Of a stretch of DNA of 25,970 nt, positions 19,773 through 25,970 are shown one piece after another. The position numbers were made by a program, and so were the translations under genes. The DNA is taken from positions 49,144 through 75,113 of the forward strand of contig ML213543.1 in NCBI GenBank assembly GCA_004369045.1, given 5' to 3'. The notes beneath the pieces are model-generated. The model worked only from the letters and a program-made list of their open reading frames with translations. It did no database searches and had not been told where the DNA came from. Numbering within the stretch: position 1 is the first letter of the stretch; each line of letters opens with the position of its first letter. The DNA is from Heliocybe sulcata. Taxonomy: Eukaryota; Basidiomycota; Agaricomycetes; Gloeophyllales; Gloeophyllaceae.

Positions 19773-21509
19773 ACAGTGTACAGACTCTGTGTCCAGGTTG
19801 CGAGCACCGGCAGTTCTCGTCCATCGTGCCCTCTCCGTCGTCGTTGTTCCGCCAGAATTCATCCATGAAAATTGACGGTGCCAAAAGTCGACCGTACCGA
19901 GTGGCAGAATTCGCCTAGTCATCAGAGGATAGGGTATAGAGAGCGTCAGTTGGTGCATCAGACGAGACTAAGACTTACCGCCTGTAGTTCCACAGCGATG
20001 CGCTAGACGGGTAAGTAATCTGGCAATTACGCTAACAGGAGCCCGAAAGTATGTCGGACGAACAGGACCCACGTGAAGTCGCAGCCATATGTCGAGACTG
20101 TTCATGGTACATCTGGTCAGCGTCCACCGGTCACTGGTGACGAGCCCGCGATCTCCACGACCTTTGTATCGGGACGAAGACACCCGCCCACCTGACAAAC
20201 GTACAATAGCGCATTCCATGAGCGATCGAGCACAGCCCGACTCGAGTCAAAATACCGAAGAAACGCACCGATGGAGGACATACCCGGGCGAGCGCCTAAC
20301 TAGGCGCCCGCTCACTATTGACCGTGTATGCCTTCTTCCGACACCTTCCTGCTAATGGTAGCGGCCGAGATTAAGATGCTGAAAGAGCAGATGCTTCCGA
20401 GCTGGAAGAAAATCGGTCCACGATGTCGCTCCCTTCCAATGAAGCAGAAACGCGATCATAAGCTCGCACACTCAGCTGATTTCGTCGAGCCGGAATGAGC
20501 CTTGCAATATCAGCTGGAGAGACTTCGACTCCTGAAGTACCAAAACAGTACTCAATATTTTAGGAGCAATGACTTAGCTGCGTATATTGGACCAGAAAAA
20601 CCAAGTGAGACGCATGGGAGAAGGAACACATCGGGAGAACTTGAAGCGGGTTGTCCTACTCAAGGCCGTTGCTCCGACACGAGACTCGTGACTGGCTGCG
20701 GTGAAGATCCAGGCCCTGCACAGCGCGGGTACCGCTTTACGATAGCATGTGGTTCGAAGACTCAAGCCTGACCGAATACGAGGAGCTCGCGCACCCGAGC
20801 CCGACACGGTCCAGCTATGACTCTCAAGCCAGAGTCATTGTCAAACCGTCAGGACAGCGCCGCCTGAATTGTTGCATCCGGAATGCTCCAAGCCTACGAC
20901 GGATACCGAGGCCGTTGCCCGAATACACCGTCGACTCGTACCTGATGTTATGTACGGGACAGCGTCTCAAATAAATGGAGGACGAATAACAGGATATCTC
21001 GCCGGGAGAGACAGACAGCTCAGTGACGGCTGAACTGAACGGAGACACGGGATTCGAGTAGGTAAGCGAGGACAACGAGCAAACCCTCGTGCGACCAAAG
21101 TCCACTTTCATATGCTGATCGCGGCACCAGAGGTAAATAGAAACACGGAAGCGGAAACATCGGACAGTCAATCCAGAGAACCAGGAAGCCGTAGAATGCA
21201 TCTGGGGTTTTATCCACCGAGTCTACCGACCAAGAATTCACGAGACTGGGGGAGGCACGGACATGTTGAGGATAGAAGAAGGCGGGGGACAGGAGTTGCT
21301 AGCGGATACGACCATGTAGATGAGCTCAGGAAAGACGCATAGGCATCAGGGAAAACCCCCGCCGCTGATTAGATCGTAATTAGCTCTGATTATTGCTAGG
21401 GGAGGCTAAGGCATGTAATCGTCCTTATAAGAGGTAAATCACGAGTGGGCTGTACTAAACCAATATAAAAGCAGCCAATTCTTGCCAATTGTGTATACAT
21501 TACAATCTA
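19773..21509. other. Copy C downstream segment, no convincing gene
   Basis: About 1.7 kb of short open frames, partly collinear with the copy B downstream segment. A short stretch at about 20500-20560 reads ALQYQLERLRLLKYQN, faintly like a glutamine-rich helix (ALQDYQMQLMLLEQQN) common in fungal hypothetical proteins, but it follows a stop and has no extended open frame. 21340-21509 is likely the 3' flank of the Plavaka element that follows. Confidence 0.45.
21176..21330 (+). repeat. Segmental duplication block (partner 16084-16237)
   Basis: Second copy of the block downstream of copy B. The offset (about 5.09 kb) is close to, but larger than, the copy B to copy C offset (4.71 kb), as expected for a tandem duplication with later indels. 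Confidence 0.65.
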
Positions 21510-24500
21510 TTAGAACTGCGTCATGTAGCTATGCCGGTCGAGAAATGGGTTAACATAAAACATAGTCGCCTCATCCAGTACAGTACTGGATGTCCACTCG
21601 CGTGGTACAGTAGGACCCCACTTAGGATAGAGATGGATGCTGCGTCGAATCTGAAGCACGGGAATGATGCTTGCCAGTCGGTCATGATTGCGAAGGGATC
21701 GGGACACTTTGAACAGACGGCTACTGGGCTCAGGCGATGACGTAAATGGTGTAAACCATTCGATATATGCAAGGTGTTGGGGTGGGGGACGGCGGGGAAA
21801 GAGGAGGGAAATCACACGTGGTGGAAGAGAGAACACGACTCGTACTTGTGCGACACGGTAGCCTTGATGACTGTCAGGTAGATAAATCGAAACAGTAGTG
21901 AAGGGACATACCAGATAACCCGAACTCATTACCCGACCCGAGATTCACCAAAACTGTGTCAAAACGTGATGGTACAGGCCGACCGCGCTTGTCAGACCTG
22001 CCTGGCCTGACATGTACCGCATCTGATGAGGTGAAAGATGCTCCGTCCAGCCGTGATACGTCGGCATGAAGAAACTTGATTTTGTGGTACACGGGTAGCG
22101 TCTGGAATGGCAAAAAGATGTCTCCAGAAGCATCCTCCACTTGTTGAGCCGAGAACCGAGGATTATTGAATTGCACCACAAAGCGAGCGAAGGCATCTGA
22201 AAAGAAACGCGCGCCATAGTCCTGGCGTATCGCCGCGAGAGGTACAGCCCGCAGAGTCGGGTGTTTAGCCATACGCAGTCCCGGAACATCTTCACGAGCA
22301 TACATCGGAGGGTCCAAAGCAGTCAACTGCAGCTGTGACGGGGCTGGAGTACGAAACCTTCTTGCTAGGCACCATTCAATATATTTGGCATGCCGTAGTA
22401 CCTTTTCACGACGCTCGAGCCAGGCTGTCATTTGCGGATACTCATCCTTACGGTTTGTGGCCCGATACGCATCCTTCGCAAGGTCGATATGAAGTCGTTC
22501 CGTATACTCAGTGTTGTAGTTGTCTGTAGTCCCGAAGAGCTGGATCGATAGGAAGTAATGGATCAATGCATGGAGCTTCGGAATGTTGAACTGATCTCGT
22601 ATTCCAAGCTCAACAAAGATATGCTTACTGTCATGGAAACGTCGCAGAGCATCGCGCAGATGATCAAGAGTGTGGTCGGTATGCACAGGATATTGAGCAA
22701 GGTATAAGAAGTCAAGAAGAGCTCGGATAGCCCTGACTAGAGTCGCCGACGAGACGTGGTTCGGCAAGCGTATGTCGAGGACGAGCCCGAGCAGCAGCTG
22801 GCACATCTGTGCATGCTCTCGACCGGTGACTCGTGACAGCGTACTGATACCCTTCTGGAATATACGAATGCCATGGTTAGGGGGAAACCTTCGGCAGCGA
22901 GCATCGATCTCAGCCGCGGAGCAGGCACTTGTAATCCAAGCTATAATGTGCTTCATTACCCCCTGGTACATCTGGTGGAGGTTATCGGGGGTTATTGCCT
23001 GATAGATATTGACGTATGGCAGCTCTTCCCAGAATGGCTGCTGTATCGGCTTAATTCCCGCTGTCTTACAGGCCTTCACGAACACGTCAGGACCATCTGC
23101 TAGTGTGGCAAGTGCATCGAGACTGCCGTCCATGGACCGGAGCTGGTACTCGTCATCTTCATCATAGTCACCGAGCCCGTCATGGCCTACTGGACATTTC
23201 GGACAATCACCATATTTAGTGCCGGCAACAAGAACCTGTTCTGGGTAGTCGCCAACGAATGTCGCGAAGATGGGGTGACAGCGTCGCCATACACCATCAC
23301 TGCTGACCATTGCCAGCCCCACTTGACCTGCCTGCTTCAGTGGATGAAGGATTCGTCGGACACAAGAGTGAAAGAGGTTTGCGAGAGTGCGGCGGCGGGC
23401 AGCCTTATTGGTAATATGGACGAGACGGGTTGTCGGCAGGTACCCCAGGAGTACGTGTCCACCTTGCGATGGCTTGCGCCGGATCTCCTTTGGCAGATTC
23501 CCAATCGTCATGTAGATGGGGTAAGCAGATTTATTGCCAAAGAGTGTTACCTGCGTCTTGTCAGATGAAATTATGACCGGGATTATTGTGGCTCCAGGAG
23601 TATTGTACTCAACCGCCTTCTGCCAAGGATCGAATGGGTCAGTCTGAGTGCTCTGTATCTAGCATTAACAGTACAACATACCTGTGTATTCCACCACCAT
23701 TTGCCAGTATGCATGTCGAAGTACATCCGCGTTGTCTTGTCCGGATCTGCATAATGACGCTCTGGAGTGAAGACGAGATGCTTCGCAAACTCCGGATCCC
23801 CATAGAGAGCCTTGAGACATTCAATAACATTGCGGTAGTATAGCTCAAAAGCCTCGCCCGCAATCACAACTTCTTCTCGTCTGAAGCGAGGCCGACTAGG
23901 AAGGGAATCGATTTTCTTGTTCAGCTCATCAGCAGTCTTGAATGAAAGCCCGAGCGCGTCGCGCAGCTGTCAAATCTTTAGCATATGGTACATATAGAGC
24001 AAAGACGAACATATGCCTTCTATTCTCAAGAGTTCTGTCAGGGCTGTTGACCCTGGACCGCGAAGCTTGGCCCACCGTGCTACCTCCCAATCCAATCGCG
24101 AGCTGAATGGAGACCAGATATCGGCAGAAGGAGTACGAAGCTGGGATGCATAGAGATGATACTCAGACAATGCAGCATCCTGATGGCGAAGTGGTTTGCC
24201 GGCTGCATTCGACGGGAAATGCTCGACCGCAGCAGACTTTCGTAAAGTCTCTGCAGCCTGTTCCCGTGTCATATGAATCCCGCTCACATCTTCCTCAGCT
24301 GTCATCTCCACATCCGGTTCAGATGATGCTGGAGCTGCGGGAGGATCAGGTTCCCAGCTGTGCGACTCGGCCTCTTCATCGTCCGACAAACCACTGCTGT
24401 CGGAGTCGCCGGTGCTTATTGCCTCCATATCCCACTGGACATCATCACCAGCATGGTTTTCGAAGTCGTCAGGATGATAATCCGAGCCGAAAAAGTCGCC

Positions 24501-24704
24501 AGCGAAGGCTGGGGGATCAGAGTCCAGATCTGTGGAGGCGACTTGTTGGCCAGTATCTGTGCGAGTAGTAGTATCCTTCTGACCGGGCATGTAAGATTCG
24601 TGGGCCTCGTATATTGCTCGACACGGTGGGTTTCTGGTTTTACGCAGATGCTGTGTATACCCAGGATACGTGAACGAGCGTCCACAGCCCTCGCAGTCCA
24701 CCAT
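21510..24704 (-). CDS. Plavaka (CACTA-like) transposase, near-complete, one splice-donor lesion
   Basis: Exons 24704-24015, 23966-23682, 23619-21912 and 21862-21510; introns 48, 62 and 49 nt; about 1011 residues. A Cys/His zinc-finger-like N-terminus (C4, C7, H19, C28; MVDCEGCGRSF) precedes an acidic linker, then WSPFSSRLDWEVARWAKLRGP. The presumed DDE residues are D345 (ISSDKTQ), D537 (TPDNLHQMYQG) and E696 or E699 (NTEYTERLH), with a CPKC at 464-467. The C-terminal region ends RVAQVRVVFSLP...YIEWFTPF. Plavaka transposases cut and paste DNA elements in basidiomycetes. Introns 2 and 3 have GTATGT donors, but intron 1 begins ATATGT at 24014, a G-to-A change at position +1. If the intron is retained, translation stops at TGA 23970-23972. 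Otherwise no stop or frameshift is seen. Start chosen at the ATG before the zinc finger. Confidence 0.9.
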
Positions 24705-24760
24705 AGCTGATGGATGGCCGCAGACACTCTTCACCGAGAGTCTATCTGAACTGCATGACG

Positions 24761-24837
24761 TTACGCTGTCGTGATAGGACTGTGGCTGGCGCACAATAAC
24801 GCGTGATAGGATTGCTGGTGCATGATAACGCGGGTAC
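24761..24837. repeat. Short tandem repeats upstream of the Plavaka gene
   Basis: Two units of about 31-34 bp (GTGATAGGA, CTG, GGCGCAC/GGTGCATG, ATAACGCG) and a third partial unit (CATGATCACGCG) lie 60-130 bp upstream of the transposase ATG. This fits a 5' subterminal binding region of the element. I could not identify the element end itself. Confidence 0.5.
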
Positions 24838-25064
24838 ATGATCACGCGTATCGCCATGGCTATGTAAGCTGTTGGGATGATAGGAGCAGCCGTCAATATA
24901 TTGGACCACATAGACCAAAACAAACCTGAAACATACCATACAAGGGACACCAATTTTCCGTCTCATCCTTATACCACCGTCTCACCGTCTCCTCTCAATT
25001 GGACTCTCATTTCCACTCCATCCCACCGCTCGTTTTCATTAGACTGCAACTAACTCGACACGCC

Positions 25065-25199
25065 ATGTCCCAGCGTCAGGTACCTGTCAAGCAAACTCCA
25101 CGTACGACAGCTGTCAAGGCCAAAGCGGGTAGCGGCAAGCCTGGAGCACCCACCGATACTCCTGGTCAGGAACCAGTGAGAGGTCAGTACGAATGCTAG
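25065..25199 (+). CDS. Candidate first exon of an unknown gene
   Basis: ATG at 25065 follows a C/T-rich leader (ACCGTCTC repeats at about 24980-25010), as is common before fungal starts. The reading is basic and Pro/Thr-rich (MSQRQVPVKQTPRTTAVKAK) and stays open for 44 codons to TAG 25197. A donor GTGAGA near 25173 could join an acceptor TTACCAG near 25241 in phase and extend the frame to about 25472, but no motif supports either form. It is weakly supported. Confidence 0.25.
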   Translation: MSQRQVPVKQTPRTTAVKAKAGSGKPGAPTDTPGQEPVRGQYEC

Positions 25200-25345
25200 G
25201 ATGTCATGCATGATTCAGTAATGCTTACCGTTGGTTACCAGCAACTCGCAATGCAAAGACAAAGGCACTTGCAAATCTATGACGGACCGTATTGGACAAA
25301 AATATGTACCAAGTCGTTCCCCCTAGTCTGGGATCGCGTGTCATT

Positions 25346-25386
25346 AGAGATCATCAATGTGCATCAATGCGCATCAATGCGCACCA
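25346..25386 (+). repeat. 10-bp tandem repeat GCATCAATGC
   Basis: Four near-perfect consecutive units (ATCATCAATGTGCATCAATG, then two more GCATCAATGC-type units). Confidence 0.65.
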
Positions 25387-25680
25387 CGCTTCACCATGTC
25401 TTGGCACCGGCACCAGCACCAGCCTTGATGCCCACTGGCGCCGGTGAGTGCCGCACCCTAGCGCCATGCTGACGGCACTGATCGGCACTGCATGCACAGC
25501 CACATCACGTCGATGCTTCCTTGTGTTCCGGGCATTGATCGGCACTGCTAGCACTGGTGCCGGCACCACTGATGCGCCTTTCCACACTCTAGTGTTGCCC
25601 CAGCAGCCCGGTGGATGCACAGGCACCGTCGCGCTTGCACCCAGCATGATGGCCCTGTGTCCGGGCAGCGCGCAAGCAGG

Positions 25681-25752
25681 GTCGCCCTAGTCAGCACTGC
25701 CTTCGCCCTTCGCGCGGTCGTCCTAGTCAGCGCTGCCTTCACCCCTCGCGCT
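25681..25752 (+). repeat. 36-bp tandem duplication
   Basis: GTCGCCCTAGTCAGCACTGC... at 25681 is repeated from 25717 (GTCGTCCTAGTCAGCGCTGC...) with about four differences and the same CGCGC end. Confidence 0.7.
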
Positions 25753-25970
25753 GATACGGTCACGCACGGCTGCTTCGATGGTTGAAGTTAAAACGTTGAC
25801 AGACTCGAACATTTCAGTCAGTCCGTGGACGACAATCAGACTCTGATTAATGATTGACGATGTTTGTAGAAGCTCTTAATGACAAGAGAATGTATTTAAT
25901 ATAGATCTGTAGTCTGTAGATAGTAGTTGTGTACTGTACAGGCTTGCCCTTTAACAACGCTACCACACTC

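Larger units (their letters stand above)
25200..25970. other. No gene established; GC-rich repeats then AT-rich end
   Basis: 25390-25760 is GC-rich with repeated GGCAC(T/C)G and GCACCGGCACC motifs and several overlapping open frames on both strands. 25780-25970 is AT-rich. None of the open frames has a recognisable domain. Confidence 0.45.

Noticed and set aside
20502-20565. Possible ALQDYQMQLMLLEQQN-like helix of fungal hypothetical proteins
   Set aside because: The resemblance is weak, the frame is preceded by a stop, and nothing beyond about 20 residues supports it.
25206-25690. Alternating repeats considered as a CRISPR-like or minisatellite array
   Set aside because: The repeats are short, of different periods and without unique spacers of even length. 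They are simple tandem repeats in GC-rich DNA.

Overview
The window looks like a piece of an Agaricomycete (mushroom-forming basidiomycete) nuclear genome in a region rich in transposons and gene duplicates. The reasons are Plavaka-type transposase sequence in three places, a DUF6532-type protein gene (a family expanded in basidiomycetes), and genes cut by many short introns of about 35-60 nt with GTATGT/GTAAGT/GTGAGT donors. There are no bacterial features, and I saw no tRNA, rRNA or CRISPR. All splice models were made by eye from reading-frame phase, donor/acceptor sites and comparison between copies.

Layout. 1-681 is the 3' end of a transposon-type protein cut by the window edge. 834-1457 is an array of five pyrimidine-rich units, each with a GTGAGT, leading into a small three-exon gene (1438-1859). 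From 2474 to 9902 lies a composite block bounded by two inverted arms of about 724 bp (2474-3197 and 9180-9902). Inside it are an uncharacterised four-exon gene (copy A, minus strand, 4173-5364), a complete eight-exon DUF6532 gene (minus, 6124-8105) and, head to head with that, a 5'- and 3'-truncated, frameshifted Plavaka transposase (plus, 8118-9193). From 9903 to about 12430 there are only AT-rich diverged repeats and GCGA-rich low-complexity sequence. 12437-13210 is an orphan Plavaka C-terminus with its subterminal region (to about 13530).

Two more copies of the four-exon gene follow in tandem: copy B (13833-15357) and copy C (18547-19772). They sit in collinear duplicated segments of about 4.7-5.1 kb with conserved TATAAG core promoters. 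Copy C has an in-frame TAG, and copy B seems to have lost one splice acceptor. Copy A, inside the inverted-repeat block, is the only copy whose whole model is clean. 21510-24704 (minus) is a nearly complete Plavaka transposase (about 1011 aa) whose only visible lesion is the donor of its first intron, which reads AT instead of GT. The right end holds a candidate first exon (25065) and short GC-rich repeats.

Together the window shows mobile elements of the Plavaka (CACTA-like) group interleaved with a small, apparently undescribed paralogous gene family, one member of which lies between the arms of a transposon-like inverted repeat. The function of that family is unknown to me, and I do not assign one.
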